A DNA stretch of 64,000 nt from Pseudophaeomoniella oleicola (taxonomy: Eukaryota; Ascomycota; Eurotiomycetes; Phaeomoniellales; Phaeomoniellaceae), in assembly GCA_003868215.1 (NCBI GenBank), contig QWDQ01000010.1, positions 124,001-188,000 of the forward strand, given 5' to 3'. The position numbers were made by a program, and so were the translations under genes. Below the pieces are notes generated by a model. That model was not told the origin of the DNA. It did no database searches and saw nothing but the letters and a program-made list of their open reading frames with translations. Shown piece by piece: positions 47,601 through 60,879 of the stretch (the stretch's first letter is position 1; each line of letters begins with the position of its first letter).

Positions 47601-49442
47601 CATGACCTCTCCCTCTGCCTTTCAACCATCCCCGATTCAGGCTCCGATCCAACCTCCGCTTATGCCAGGATTCCCGGAGCCACTAAGACACCCTCAACAA
47701 GCCCCTTTTGGCGGACAATCAGGTAGAACCGATGTCGACGAATTACCACCTTTCTTCGAGCGTATGACTTTAAGTCGAGGACAACACCCTTTTGGGGGAG
47801 GCCCTTTCAGCAGCCGGGCGCCTGAGGGGCCTCTTCAGCAGCCCATCGGCAACATGTTACAGGATCGCGCAAGATTACAGGCCGAGCAAGACCAATTTAT
47901 GAAACTCGGAGGTGACCCTCTGTCCGGATTCCAAAACGATGACAGGCTGAACGAATTTCACGATCTGAGATCTCAGTTCGACGATGACTCGGGTGCTCCA
48001 GTGGGTCAAGATCCATCTACTGTGCCAATTGGCGGTGCACGTACGCGCCCAGATGGAGGTTCCAAGCGAGCATTAGCTCAAAAATCATCATCATCGTTCG
48101 AAGGAAAAGAGCCACAAGAATCACCAGAACCTGAAATGCTTTCTCTTTCAAAACAAGCGCAAGATGTGCAGCAACAGCAGCAGCAGCAACAAGCCCCGTC
48201 AGCTTGGGCAATCAAGAGCGACGCAATCCAGTCCATTGTGCCCCCTCCTCAATCTGCGTCTCCTCTTCCTGCTCCAGCGGCAAAGCGACATCATAACGTT
48301 GCAGACACCCTCGTTGCTGAATCTCGATCGCAGACCCAGACACCATCGGAGACTCCGACGACCACTCTTGCACCGTGGGCTGATAAGACAGCGGAAGCAG
48401 CTAAGGGTCCATCTTTGAAGGAAATTCAGGAGGCGGAAGCTAGGAAAGCAGCTAAGGCCGAGGAATTGGCAGCCGCAGCTCGCCGTGTGCAAGCAGACTT
48501 TGAGGCCAGACAGGCTGCCTCGGTGCAACAGCCCGCACCGGGTCTTCCTTCAACCTCCACTTGGGCAAACGCAAATGGGCCGACTACACCAGTGACTCCA
48601 AGCTCTGTTTGGGCTAAGGCTGGCCCGAACAAAGCCGTAACTCCCGTGGCAAATGCTAAGAAAACACTTGCTCAGATTCAAAAGGAGGAGGAATCACGAA
48701 AACATAAGGCCGCAAGCGCAGCAGCAGCAGCACAGCAGGCTGCAATCGGAGGCAACACGAATGCTATAGGTGGTAAACGATATGCCGAGCTCGCTGGCAA
48801 GGTTGTCCCAATTACCACCTCACCCGCAGCTACTGCCACCAGTGGTGCCTGGACCACAGTTGGACAAGGTGGAAGAGTCAAGGCCCCTGCAACGGTTGTT
48901 GCCACTCCAGGTCCGACTCCAAGGACAGCAAGCGGAACCGTACCTGTGCAGACCAAGCCCAGACCTGCTGCCCCACGAGCTCCAAGTATTGTATCGTCGC
49001 AATCTGGTTCTCAGAGCAAAGCAACAGAAGAGCTGATGAAATGGGCTAAAGTTCAACTCGGTAAGGGTTTGGCAAGTGGTATCAACGGTAAGTGATAGTC
49101 GCTTTCTGCATTTGCTACACGTGCTAATTTAGTTTAGTCGATGAATTTGTCCAATCACTTCTCATTCTTCCAAATGAAACAGAGATCATCAGCGATTCTG
49201 TTTATGCCAACAGTCAAACATTAGACGGTCGTCGGTTTGCCGAGGAGTTTGTCCGAAAACGCAAGCTGGCTGACAAAGGTGTCGTTGAGGGTACTCCTAT
49301 ACCCAATGGAGCACACAGTGCGGCGGGCATGGGTAATGGTGGCTGGAGCGAGGTCGCTAAGAAAGGCCCAGAAAAGAAGGATGATAGTGCTAGTAACGCT
49401 GCTTTCAAGGTTGTTGCCAGCAAAAAGAAGGGGAGAAGATAG
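44685..49442 (+). CDS. GYF-domain protein (Smy2/Syh1/GIGYF-like)
   Basis: Exons 44685-44782, 44899-45334, 45385-49087, 49138-49442; 1513 aa. The N-terminus MPSPLTSSFASAAAG, then W spliced to SRSRTNGATQTFRRPS, matches the family start. The GYF domain (about residues 740-795) reads WIYRDPQGNVQGPW, EMHDWFKAGFF: the GP-x5-M-x2-W-x3-G-F-F pattern that binds Pro-rich peptides. A charged coiled coil follows (ALERRKQEEQYLMARQKEH), then a Q9 run near residue 1110 and an Ala-rich helix. The C-terminus (DEFVQSLLILPNETE...VVASKKKGRR) is a conserved end supplied only by exon 4. Yeast relatives act in translation quality control, mRNA repression and ER-Golgi traffic; the exact role here is inferred. It is probably cytoplasmic. 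Confidence 0.92.
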
Positions 49443-50069
49443 GCGGTCGATGACGCATCATGTATTACCACGGTATCATTCCATCACGAACAGTACTTGT
49501 TCAGTAGGTATGTGCATCACTATGCGCATGTTGACTCATTGCTGGGCGAAAACGCTAGCGTTGCTTTTGTGTCTTATGTTGGGTCAAATTAGCAGCAGGT
49601 AGTGAGTTCGCTTGTTAATGTGGGATTGAGTAACGATCGCAACCATTTGGAAAACCAAGCAAGGTTGTGTTTACACAGTGTGCAAAAGAAAGACCTTGCG
49701 TCAATGTACTTCAACCTGGTGGAGGCTTCACTCTGTCAGAAGCAATTTCTACCCCTGGAATTGCCTTAGTTAGTATAGCCTCGGAATCACACTAGAAGCA
49801 AGGCGGGAAGCAGTTGCGGGACTTGCGCGATCGTCTGCCCCTCGTGAGGGAGAAATCGAGACCCCTCCATAAAATTTTACGCATTGTGTTCGATTCAGTG
49901 GAAAGTTCCTGTTGGGCAGCAAATTTCTCTGCGGTCTTATACCAACGTGTCTCTCTTCTATTTCCGCAGGTGTTTCTATCTCAGTAGATCTTCAGCATCA
50001 TCTGGTCTATTTGCCACGTCATCCAGTACATTAACAAGAAGAAGCTTCTCATATCGCAAATTTCACAAG
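49443..50069. promoter_or_regulatory. Promoter and leader of spermidine synthase
   Basis: Includes the GYF 3' UTR and a CT-rich leader before the spermidine synthase ATG. The reading frame of that gene stays open upstream to about 49884 without an ATG. Confidence 0.45.
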
Positions 50070-51261
<1,192 letters not shown>

Positions 51262-51915
51262 AAATCACAAACGCAGGATTTTCTTGGTTCAGGTATTGAT
51301 GAGTCACTACGGTATCAGTAGCAAATCCCAAAACAAAATAATATGAATCTCACATCATGTCAAAGAGAGCCGAGTCATGAAGCACATTAAGGAAGTAAGG
51401 TGCGTAGAGAGCTCTGAATACATGTCACCAGCTTAGCATCTTGTAGGTATTATGTACGGGACAAGTGTGCAGGTAATTGTAAAGAGATGCAACGCGCAAG
51501 CTTCAATAGCTCTAATGCAGCCAGCCATTACTATCGGATCAATCCCTGGGAGGCTCCCTGCAAGTACTACGGTAAATGACACTCGGTCCACCACCCACAT
51601 CTCATCTACGATCTGCTAATTACCATGGTATGTTGTAATGCCGTGCTCGCTTTGAGTGGGCCCATTCTCGCCTTCATGATTGAAATCTCTCTGGTCCAGG
51701 AGATGCTTGTCCGGGAGGGTTGATTACAATATTGTGCTTGAGTGACATCACGTTACATCACCTTTCATCAAGGTGCATTAGGTGAATTTAAAAGGCGACT
51801 TCCACCTCATATTGTATGATTTATCTTCTATCGGAAAACATTCTAGAGTGTATCGAACAATTCCTTCCAAGCTTTCTCAGTCATATAATCACGAACGAAT
51901 AAAGCAATATTCAGG
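51262..51915. other. Intergenic region downstream of SPE3
   Basis: Holds the SPE3 3' UTR and the promoter of the next small gene. I see nothing else of note. Confidence 0.45.
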
Positions 51916-52678
51916 ATGGAGTACCAAGGAAAGCCCATCGGCAACACGCCAACCGGCACGAAAGTGAGTACTTTCCAAGCTCGAATCAACTCTGCGCCAT
52001 AACTCGGGAGCAGAGCCAGCTTGTTCTCTCGAATCAATGGCACTTGGCTAACATGCACAATAGAATACTTCCACACCTGCTCCACCTGTTCAAGAGGGCC
52101 CAGGTGCTATTGCCAAAGATTCTCTAGCAGCCGAGTCGTCAGCATACCCTGACCAATACACACAAGATGTATCAGGCAGCAATTCAACTTTCAATAATAC
52201 GGATACTTCTGGAGCAACAACGCTTCCTCCAACCTCGAATTCTTCTGCACGGCCAGATGGCTCCCTTGGCGGAGCAAGTTTTGGTGGTACGACGTCAGAT
52301 CAAGGATACTCGGGTGGACCATCATCAGAACGCAGCGGTGGCTCTGGAGTCTACGAGACTGGCTTAGGTTCAAGCGGTCATACATCAGGCTCGAACGGCG
52401 AACCCGCCCCATCGTATGTCCAAGACCTCTATCTACAAGATAAGGCCAGCGGGAAGCCAAAGGGCAACAACATCACGGAGGGAGGCTTTAACGACGATGC
52501 ACCAAATGCAAGCTTTACGACCGATATTGGCAGCAAGAATGACCCCGGACGTGCAGGCATTTCCCAGCTACAAAAGCAGTCAATGGGAGATGCAGCAGAC
52601 GCAGGTCTACCCAAGACACAAAAGGGTCTGGATACTGATCACCCATACCAAACTCTGAACACCGACGAATCGGCATGA
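51916..52678 (+). CDS. Small hydrophilic fungal protein, two exons, 220 aa
   Basis: Exon 1 51916-51963 (MEYQGKPIGNTPTGTK) joins across a gtgagt...aatag intron to exon 2 52064-52678. Exon 2 has no ATG of its own at its start, so it is easily missed. The middle is Ser/Gly/Thr-rich and disordered; the last 80 residues are more ordered: KPKGNNITEGGF, DDAPNASFTTDIGSKNDPGR. I recall this C-terminal pattern from unnamed, widespread filamentous-fungal proteins, but no function. There is no signal peptide, membrane segment or Cys. A second small hydrophilic gene follows about 1 kb downstream in the same direction; they share no obvious sequence similarity. A stress-related role is only a guess from composition. 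Confidence 0.8.
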
Positions 52679-53687
52679 GTAAATGAACATTAGCAGGGTT
52701 AAACCAGGGTATTGAAGTCATGATCGACGAGGAAGGGCTTTCATCTACATAGGTATGATACATGGCAAGTTGGGAAAATACGACTGCCCCTCCTTAAGGC
52801 TGAGGGTTATGCAGGCGATAAGGACTTATCGGTACGGGTGTTAATTCCGACCAATGAAATACCGAGTTTAGCATCGCATCATCTAGAAAGCGGAGCCCAC
52901 GTCCTTTGCAGTATTCTACAGTTCTCTGTACGCAATAAGTTCCTATGACATGCATAATTCTGCGACAAGACACTTGGGTGTCCTAAAGAGACTGTGTAAC
53001 ATTGATCTCGATTGCAAGAAGGGAGCCCATGAAATACAACCAAAAACGTACCCTGACTTCTCCCTGTGAGACTCCAAGTGGGGTTGAGATTTCAGTCACA
53101 ACCGTTGGGATAGGATTTCGATTCCGATTTTGATTTCGACATTCGACGTCATAAGGGCTCTGTTAAAATCTCATCTATTGACCATCTGGGGCCAAACGGG
53201 CGAACTACTACGTAGTACTGCAGCAAGGTCATCTACGTTACTATGTACTACGTAGTACTACTACATAGTATGTAGAATATTATGGAGTCACAACGAATCA
53301 ATTCAGACTACGGTATGATGATTGCATTGTGGACCGGTTTTTATGTGATGCCACAGGAACGTATTGGATGCTCCAGTAGGTGAGGTAGGGAACGGTAGGT
53401 AATCTCAGTAGGCTTTTTCACCTACAGTATGATCGATCATCGCCTCCATAATGGTATGTGAAGGTAGGAGAGTGGAGGGGTTGAAGAACCCTATTGCGTC
53501 AGTAGCCAGGTAGCAAGGAAATCCAGGAACAAAATGCCATTCACACTATCGAGCTTCACCAAATTCTGTCTCTTAAATTCAGAACTCACTCATAGACTTT
53601 TTCCTCCTTCTCTATTATCCCACAGTCCATCTCATAGAGAACTTCTTCCAATAATCATTCATCACCGTCAAATATCACTTTGCAATC
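52679..53687. other. Intergenic region with paired palindromes
   Basis: Contains two exact TACTACGTAGTA palindromes 40 bp apart (53206, 53246), the second within a longer imperfect inverted repeat (53241-53275). Also holds an AGGGG word near 53476 (stress-element-like, weak) and a CT-rich leader before the next gene. Confidence 0.6.
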
Positions 53688-54148
53688 ATGTCTGACGCAA
53701 CTTTCCACACTACCCGCGAAGACCTCCGCAAGGATGAGTCCAAAGAGTCCGGCAAGCACGGCGGCGCTGTGCCAGCAGGCTCTGACCCGAGCATCTTAAA
53801 GGTAATTATCACAGCCGATGTCCTTGTGTGACGAGCTATGCCGAAGAGACAAATGAGCTGACTTGGATACAGTCAATCGTCGACACCAAGACTGAGAGCA
53901 AGCAAGAGACAATCGATCGTGTTCAAGCCAGCCTTCCTCTCCCAGATCAACCACCAACCGCTTCGGACTGGAACTCCATGGACGCAAACACAGTCAACGT
54001 TGGATCGGGAGCCCAAGCAACTGACATTAGCAAGGGTGACGCTGCTTCAGCTGGACTCAGAGAACCCCAGAGCACGTCCAACCCGGACCTGAGTGGAATA
54101 GGGCGCCAGGGAGTTGAGGGTACCAAAGGACCTCCACCAGGGATCTAG
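53688..54148 (+). CDS. Small hydrophilic fungal protein, two exons, 129 aa
   Basis: Exons 53688-53801 and 53873-54148. The start MSDATFHTTREDLRKDESKE is strongly hydrophilic; conserved-looking blocks are KHGGAVPAGSD, LPLPDQPPTASDWNSMDANT and VNVGSG. I recall similar unnamed proteins in many Pezizomycotina with the SDWNS..VNVGSG pattern, without known function. No Cys, signal peptide or hydrophobic segment; high Asp, Ser, Gly and Lys make it LEA-like in composition. It follows another small hydrophilic gene on the same strand. The intron has gtaatt donor and tacag acceptor. Confidence 0.85.
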
Positions 54149-55144
54149 AGAATCTTGGAGGAATCTGAAAAGCTTTGACAGCATAGTCTGGAGTTACGAA
54201 GATCATATGATACATATTTCCGGAGACACTTCTGACATGTCTCTTGCGATGGAACGATTGATTTCGAAAGGAGACAATTCATCTTAAGTCTCCTAGGTTA
54301 GCGATAGTCCTGAGTTGAAATGCACATCGCCGATGCAACTCGCACTCTTACGAGGCAACAGGAATCACTTCAAATCCTTTCCGCATGTAGGGACCACGTA
54401 GCATCTAACGGAGTTACCTTAAGCATCGCTTTCAAAGGAGACAGTCTTTGAGATACGAGGTTCTCAGATGTTTCAAAGTGTCGAGCAGCTACGACAACGG
54501 CTTCTGGAGATTAATCGATTGTTATACTGTAGACAGACGATTTACGTTTATATCAGTGCTCATCATGACAGCCTCACGGCGGGGACGGCTAGGTTGACCA
54601 ATTGCTGAGGGTCCGAAAGATGCGGCCGCTAGTCCAGATATCAAACGTCATCTAATCCTATTCCGATTGCCGAAACACTTGCCCGTCTTTCAGATATACA
54701 AATTTGAAATCAACATCAAAGATAAAAAGATAAAACTCTGGGCTTGGTAATTGATTAACGCTCCCAGTGTCGATTCTTCTAGATGCATTAACTGCCGGGC
54801 CAGGGCAATCTCATGACTGCTGAATCCTAGAGATGGCTCTCCGCACATGGTCAATGAGTCCTACGCTGTTCTATCCCCGAACCTTCGGTCCGCCGACGGA
54901 CAAGTAATGACGTTAAGGTGGGATTGATCTCTTTCGTCAAGACATTTTTCTGTAGCAACGCTTTGTTATTTTGACATCTGCAACTGCATACAAATACACT
55001 TGACAAAGGTCTTCATATACTCGTCCATTCTTGTCTTCCATTTTGCCATTGAGCTGCAAGTCATTCTAGACAACTATCCATCTTGCGATTTTATCTACTA
55101 CCTCAACGCTTTCAGGTTTCGGTCTACAAGTGCGTATAACGAAA
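54149..55144. other. Intergenic region upstream of the OYE-family gene
   Basis: About 1 kb with no open frame of note. The last 200 bp before the ATG at 55145 are AT- and pyrimidine-rich, as expected for a promoter and leader. Confidence 0.45.
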
Positions 55145-56503
55145 ATGTCGCCACCACGGTATGGATCCGAGCAGGTTGACCCCTCCCCTTTGGGTAAACC
55201 CCTCCACTATTCCTTCAGCAATCGAACAGCCCCGAATCGATTCCTCAAAGGCGCTATGACAGAGCGTCTCTCGTCGTGGGATCCGAAAGATTTGAGCAAA
55301 AGGGGTGTTCCATCTAAGGAATTGATTAATGCCTACAAGAGATGGGGAGAGGGTGGTATAGGGACTATACTTACAGGAAATGTGATGATAAATCCACGGG
55401 ATTTGGAAGCGCCTGGCAACCCTATCATCCCTTACGGTGATGCACCGTTCTCCGGTCCAAGATTCGAAGCTTTCAAGGAACTTGCCAGAGCTGGCAAGGC
55501 ACATGGCAGCCTGATGGTCGCTCAACTCTCACATCCAGGAAGACAAGTTGAAGCACGCCTACAGAACGATCCAGTCTCTGCATCTGATGTACATCTAGAT
55601 AAGGAGGTGATGGGCATGAAATTCGCAAAACCCCATGCCGCATCACTCGACGAAATTAAACAAATTACACAAGCATTCACACATGCTGCGGAGTATCTTC
55701 ACAAAGCCGGTTTCGATGGTATCGAGCTCCATGGTGCACATGGCTATTTACTCGCCCAGTTCCTTTCTAAAACTACCAATAAGCGCACCGATGCTTACGG
55801 TGGTTCACTGCAGAATAGGTCTAGAATCATTGTCGAAATCGGTCGCTCAATTCGGGAAAAGCTACCAGCTTCGACGGGTTTCATCATCGGCATCAAAGTA
55901 AACTCGGTGGAGTTTCAGGATGAGGGTTTCTCGACCGAAGAGTGTCGAGATCTTTGCAAGGCCTTGGAGACCGATGCGCAATTTGACTTCGTTGAATTGT
56001 CTGGGGGCACTTACGAATCATTAGCGTTTGAGCACAAGCGCGAATCCAGCAAGAAGCGTGAGGCTTTCTTCCTTGATTTTGCCGAGCAAATTGTACCAGC
56101 CTTGAAGAAGACGAAGGTCTTTGTCACCGGGGGTCTGCGCACTGTTGCGGCCATGGTGAAAGCCCTCGACACTGTTGATGGCGTCGGCCTTGCTCGGCCT
56201 CTCTGCCAAGAGCCAAACCTCGCTCGTGACATTCTGGAAGGTAAGGTCAAGACTGGTGCTATTGAGCAGAAGCTGGACCAAAGTGACTTTGGATCCACGA
56301 ATGTGGCAGCGGGGACCCAGATTCGTCAAATCGGTCTGGATAGAGCTCCCATTGATCTCAGTTCGGACGAGAACGTCAAGGTCTTCCAGGAGAGCGTCCA
56401 GAAGTGGATGCAGGGAATGATGGAGGATGCCGAGAAGATGGAGAAATATGGTTACGTGGACATCGAAGGTATTGCGGCTAAACCATATGCTGCTGCAGCT
56501 TGA
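55145..56503 (+). CDS. NADH:flavin oxidoreductase, Old Yellow Enzyme family
   Basis: Single exon, 452 aa from the ATG at 55145 (the frame runs 15 nt further upstream only through GTG). The TIM-barrel FMN enzyme motifs are present: NRFLKGAMTE, AQLSHPGRQ, GFDGIELHGAHGYLLAQFLS (active-site His-x-x-His-like pair HGAH), NKRTDAYGGS and VFVTGGLRTVAAM (phosphate-binding Gly-Gly), then GVGLARPLCQEP. Members reduce activated C=C bonds or act as NADH oxidases; the substrate is not evident. It resembles the NADH oxidase-like fungal subgroup more than classical yeast OYE. It is cytosolic by default. Confidence 0.9.
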   Translation: MSPPRYGSEQVDPSPLGKPLHYSFSNRTAPNRFLKGAMTERLSSWDPKDLSKRGVPSKELINAYKRWGEGGIGTILTGNVMINPRDLEAPGNPIIPYGDAPFSGPRFEAFKELARAGKAHGSLMVAQLSHPGRQVEARLQNDPVSASDVHLDKEVMGMKFAKPHAASLDEIKQITQAFTHAAEYLHKAGFDGIELHGAHGYLLAQFLSKTTNKRTDAYGGSLQNRSRIIVEIGRSIREKLPASTGFIIGIKVNSVEFQDEGFSTEECRDLCKALETDAQFDFVELSGGTYESLAFEHKRESSKKREAFFLDFAEQIVPALKKTKVFVTGGLRTVAAMVKALDTVDGVGLARPLCQEPNLARDILEGKVKTGAIEQKLDQSDFGSTNVAAGTQIRQIGLDRAPIDLSSDENVKVFQESVQKWMQGMMEDAEKMEKYGYVDIEGIAAKPYAAAA

Positions 56504-56816
56504 TGCAAATTATCCCGCCATCCCTGACGGTCAGCATCTCCTATACGAAGATAATATCAAGATAGATAATCATACAGCCTGATAACTTAAAATCTACCTT
56601 GCATTCTCTCCTCGGTTTAGATATCATTCAGCATTGTACTAGTAGTAGGCTGTCTTCCCCACATCAACATAGCTTCCCCATGTGAGTTCCTGGAAACTGA
56701 TTCCGCCACAAGTGTCGCAAACAACCATGCAAATAATCCAGCGGATCCGGTTTGGTAATCATGATTCAAATGTCAGTGTAACTTCACTCACAGGCCGCTT
56801 ATAATCGCGCTGTGTC
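56504..56816. other. Short intergenic region between OYE and FAM32A-like genes
   Basis: Holds the OYE 3' UTR and the FAM32A-like promoter. I see nothing else in it. Confidence 0.4.
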
Positions 56817-57320
56817 ATGCCTTCGTCGGAGTATACTGCAGTCCCTTCCACGGGAAGATTGAAACTCAAAGGCGGCCCTCCAGTATCCGGCGACTCGAAG
56901 GTCAGCAAGAAGAAAAAAAAGTCCAAACCGAAGGACTCGAATGTAACGGCCAGTGAACCCGAGATTCAGGAAGGAGCCGTCGGTGGGGGCTCAGCTCTTT
57001 CTAGTGCTCTCAAAGACGAGGACCAAGAACTCGCTGCAGAGGATGGAGGTCAGGGCCGAGAGACGTGGAAAGATCGGGGCAAAACCGAAGCGGAAAGGAA
57101 ATGGCAGGAGCAGCGGCGGAAGAGGGTACGTGATGATGGTGTTATCTGCCGCCTTCTACGGTTGTGATGTCCCATGTACTGACTTCGTACCCGTTTACAG
57201 CTCGATGAACGCCTGAAACGTGAAGGGATCAAGTCACATAAGGAACGAGTGGAAGAACTGAATCGATATCTTAGTGGCTTGAGCGAGCATCACGACATGC
57301 CTAAGATTGGCCCTGGCTAA
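56817..57320 (+). CDS. FAM32A-like protein
   Basis: Exons 56817-57125 and 57201-57320; 142 aa. The N-terminus after GRLKLKGG is Lys-rich (KKKKKSKPKD, a likely nuclear signal). The C-terminus SHKERVEELNRYLSGLSEHHDMPKIGPG is the diagnostic FAM32A end (SHKERVEEFNxYLxxLxEHxDxPK). FAM32A in animals is a nucleolar/spliceosomal protein found at the catalytic centre of human C* and P complexes. The intron has gtacgt donor and tacag acceptor. The product is a good fit in length (human about 112 aa). Confidence 0.9.
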
Positions 57321-60300
57321 GAGATAAGAGTCTGTACCAACGAACTGCTTTGGCGGGCGCACAGGCTTTGCATAGTTTAGCATAGTGTCGGCCAGTCAGC
57401 GCTGCTTCCAAGAACAGCAGGGGCTCCTGGAGGTAGAAGATGGTATGTCACATGGTGTGAGGATCACCTATGTCCATCGACAATAACAAACAAAGGGTTG
57501 AGACCGCTCGATATTACCCGGGTGGCAGTATCAACTCGTCTCCAGAACCCGTCGAATTCAACGACATTCACACCATCAGGTCTCTCCAAACAGTCAAGGC
57601 CATTCAGCTGTAGACTCGTCTGTGAGTGCAGCTGTTTTTTACTACCTTGATGAAGAACGACCCGGGTTCATTGCAGCCACGTCTACCCTGCATCTAGCTG
57701 TGTAGGGTATCAGCACTATGAAGCGTGGTACAGGCCTCGTGATTGACCTTGCAATCCAACTCTTTTGAGTGTATTCGACCGATTAAGCAGTACACCCCAG
57801 CTAGGTCTTGTTGATTTGATGTTCTCAGGGGTGTCGAGAGCCAAGGAAATCAACCTACATTTATGCAGTCGCTGTAGACTAGTGGTCTTACAACTGTGTG
57901 CCACGTTTACTTTTGCTACCAGCTGTAGAGCGCCCGATCGGGGTACTCGGGTATAATCTTCTCATCACAACCTAAAGCTGTAGGGAATGATTCATTCATT
58001 CATTGCTATTTCCAATAGATAAAGATGGGGATCTATGGACGAAGAGTACGTCACGACTTGACGATCAGACGCGATCATAATAATGGCAATCAAGCAAGGT
58101 CTTTCGATCATGGTTTCTAGAGAATTGCGTAGCCTATTTGCATCTGGCATCGGATATGATATCCCCGTCAGCTTCATTGACTTTAATTTGCCTTTTGTTT
58201 TGATCCTTAGACCTTCGTTCAACATGTTCAATTCACATGCTTCGCTTCTGTACCGATTAGGGTACTACGTTGTTCAACACCGAGCACGCTGAGCGAGCAT
58301 CACAGTTTCTTCTTTCAGTTGCAAGAGGTATATTCTACTGCAGGTCACCGATACTTGAGGCTGAAGCGAGCAGCACTGTTCGACGGAAATGGAGAGTGGA
58401 GAAATCTTGAATTGCAGCGAAAGCGGCACGGCTCACGGCACACTCTTCCATCTTGCCCATCGAGCCATCTCATATATTAATACAGGAGGCCTAGACTCCA
58501 GTAAACCAAGATGATGTTCCAAGGGGACCGAGACCATGCACAATGCGGTGATCGACCTGACAGGGGTCATGAAAGGAGAGTATGGCCGTCTCTCGTGCAA
58601 CTAAGAGAGCGCCTGGTGAACTTGACTGCTATGACTTTCCATTATCTTTTCACAGTGACGATCTTCGCTGAAGTGCGCTGTGTCTCTCCAGCCGTTGGAC
58701 GATGACATTTCGTACGATTCATGCGACTTGATATTAGGTAGCTGAACACGTATTGCAGCTGGCAACCGAATCCAGTCCGGAGAGGCCACATCATCTAGCA
58801 TCTGCATATGTGATCTAGACAAGTTCTCTTTCGGCAATTGAGTCACTGAGTGCTCCCACCTGTGTACCCAGCAAGCGTACCATCGTAGTAGGTATCTCTC
58901 TGGTCAAGACAAATGAGATGGGCCTTTCTGTTTTATGCTGTATATCATTGTCCTTGTCCAGTAAAGTAGTGTGGTACCTCTGTTCTCACTAGAGAAGGCA
59001 ATATCATGCAATACAGGTTTCGTGTCACGCACAAGGCGCTATGCGAACATGGCCAGATGAAGTCGACATAATTACTCCTTTACTGCTTACAGACAAGATA
59101 CACTCAATCAGGTAACCTTCGCATATGAAGCAATTTGTACTACGGTAGGCGATCTGGTTGTGCTGGGATCAACAGAAAACCAAATTGGTTTCCTTTGACT
59201 AATAAGAACCGTTGACATTTCTAGAGCTTTGTTTCGGCTTGGAGAGTTGCTTCCCACAGAACTTGTTGATGATTTGTAACTGGACGGCTTGCCTTCGTTG
59301 TACGGTGAACTCTGTCATGTTGCAAAGGTGCGGTGGCTCCGAATCTCTACCGCTGTTCTCGTCCCTGAAAGAGTTTCGGACATTTACACTCGCAGGTACG
59401 TTACGGCCATGTAGGGGGTCAACAAAGTCAAACAGTTGTCTGTTCTTCGAGACCGTCTGAGACTATCGTTGGAGTCAATTGGGAAGATTTGCTCTCCAAT
59501 GGCCGATTTCGTCCCGGATCGTTCCAGGGACTGTGAACAGGATGGCGGTAGTCAACGCCTCATTGCTCACACACTTCCAAGTTCATGGTCTTCCCGTTGA
59601 CTTGCCAAAAGCAATTTATTAATCCATGTTCTCAGCCAAGGCTTCCTAATAGTAACGTTAATGTCCTTTTTGTTCACCATTTGCCATGACCCACCTAAGT
59701 ACCTCGCTGCTTCTTATCGACGAGTCAATCCGCCTCTCTCTTTAGGGATGAAGTGGCCAAACCCACCGGACTGGTGAGTGACCCTGGAACTGGCTCGCTG
59801 GATCCTGCCCTGCCTGTTGGATCTGACTCTGTTCTTGCTTTTTTCCCTTCCGGAACCGCCTCGTCGCCTCATCACTAACCTAAGTTAAGTCGACAGTATT
59901 GATTACAGATACGGATCCCTGGACCCATCTTGCCTACTACGTACTACGTAGTACTACGTCTCCATCACATCTCCATTCCGAGAACCCTTGACGCCATCAC
60001 GAGACCTCCGATCTAAGCTGCTAATCTGTCCCTACTAATCTGCCCATCCATTTCCCTGGCCTTCCATCCTTCTTTCTTCTTGCCATTTGCTTAGATCCTT
60101 TACTTTCCTACAGTCTTCCATTTCGCCATCATTTTTCTTTACCGTCACCGTCACCGTCAGCCACCGTCATATCCTCTTAGCCCTGTCGTCTTTTAGACGT
60201 ACTATCTCATTGTCAGTTGTAAGTCCTCAACTCGCCGTTCTGACGCATTCGCCTAAGCGCGCTTGCCACCTTATCTTATCGCCAGTCCTGTCTGTTCAAC

Positions 60301-60564
60301 CATTAACCGCCTATACCACAGAGCAAAGCAAATCAGCTTGAAACGATCCTCAGTAGCGTATCGCAAACAAAACAGAAACCAATAATAGCCTGGGTCGCTC
60401 CTGCACTTCACGGCATTTAAGCGGGCGAACATCCGAGTACCATCTAGACGAAGTGTTCTCGAAGTCGGCTCGCGACAACTATCTTGACCAGTCTCGCTCT
60501 CTATCTTTGCAAATATCATCCTCTTCCTAGGACGTCCCTCCAAAACAACTCCAAAGCAGCGACC
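57321..60564. other. Intergenic region upstream of the AN1 gene
   Basis: 3.2 kb with only short open frames. Contains an exact TACTACGTAGTA palindrome at 59942-59953 and, from about 60000, a strongly pyrimidine-rich leader with a CACCGT repeat near 60142-60157. Confidence 0.5.
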
Positions 60565-60879
60565 ATGTCTTCCAACGCCTCCACTTCCACTTCCACGCCA
60601 ACCTCTACCACTCCCACCCCTCAGACTACCACCTCCAATACTACAACTACAACCATATCCAGGCCTTCACGGAAACCACGCTGCGCTTTCAAGGAATGCA
60701 AGTCACCCGCACAGCCCATAGTGGGTGACTGTGGCTTCTGCCAGAAACATTACTGTGGCAAACACAGGATGTTAGAATCACACAGCTGCAGTGGTCTCGA
60801 GGACTGCAAGAAAGTTGAGAGGGAGAGGAACAGGGATAAGTTGGAGGGCGAAAGAACTGTTGCCATCAGGGGATTATAA
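60565..60879 (+). CDS. AN1-type zinc-finger protein
   Basis: Single exon, 104 aa. After a Ser/Thr-rich 35-residue start, the AN1 finger reads CAFKECKSP, CGFCQKHYCGKHR, SHSC, with the C-x4-C-x9-C-x2-C-x4-C-x2-H-x5-H-x-C ligand pattern complete. The tail is charged (KKVERERNRDKLEGERT). AN1 proteins of this small type include yeast Tmc1 and related factors linked to ubiquitin and proteotoxic stress; the role here is inferred. It lacks an A20 or ubiquitin-like domain. The ATG at 60565 follows a long CT-rich leader; the frame is open upstream, with no conserved sequence. Confidence 0.85.
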   Translation: MSSNASTSTSTPTSTTPTPQTTTSNTTTTTISRPSRKPRCAFKECKSPAQPIVGDCGFCQKHYCGKHRMLESHSCSGLEDCKKVERERNRDKLEGERTVAIRGL

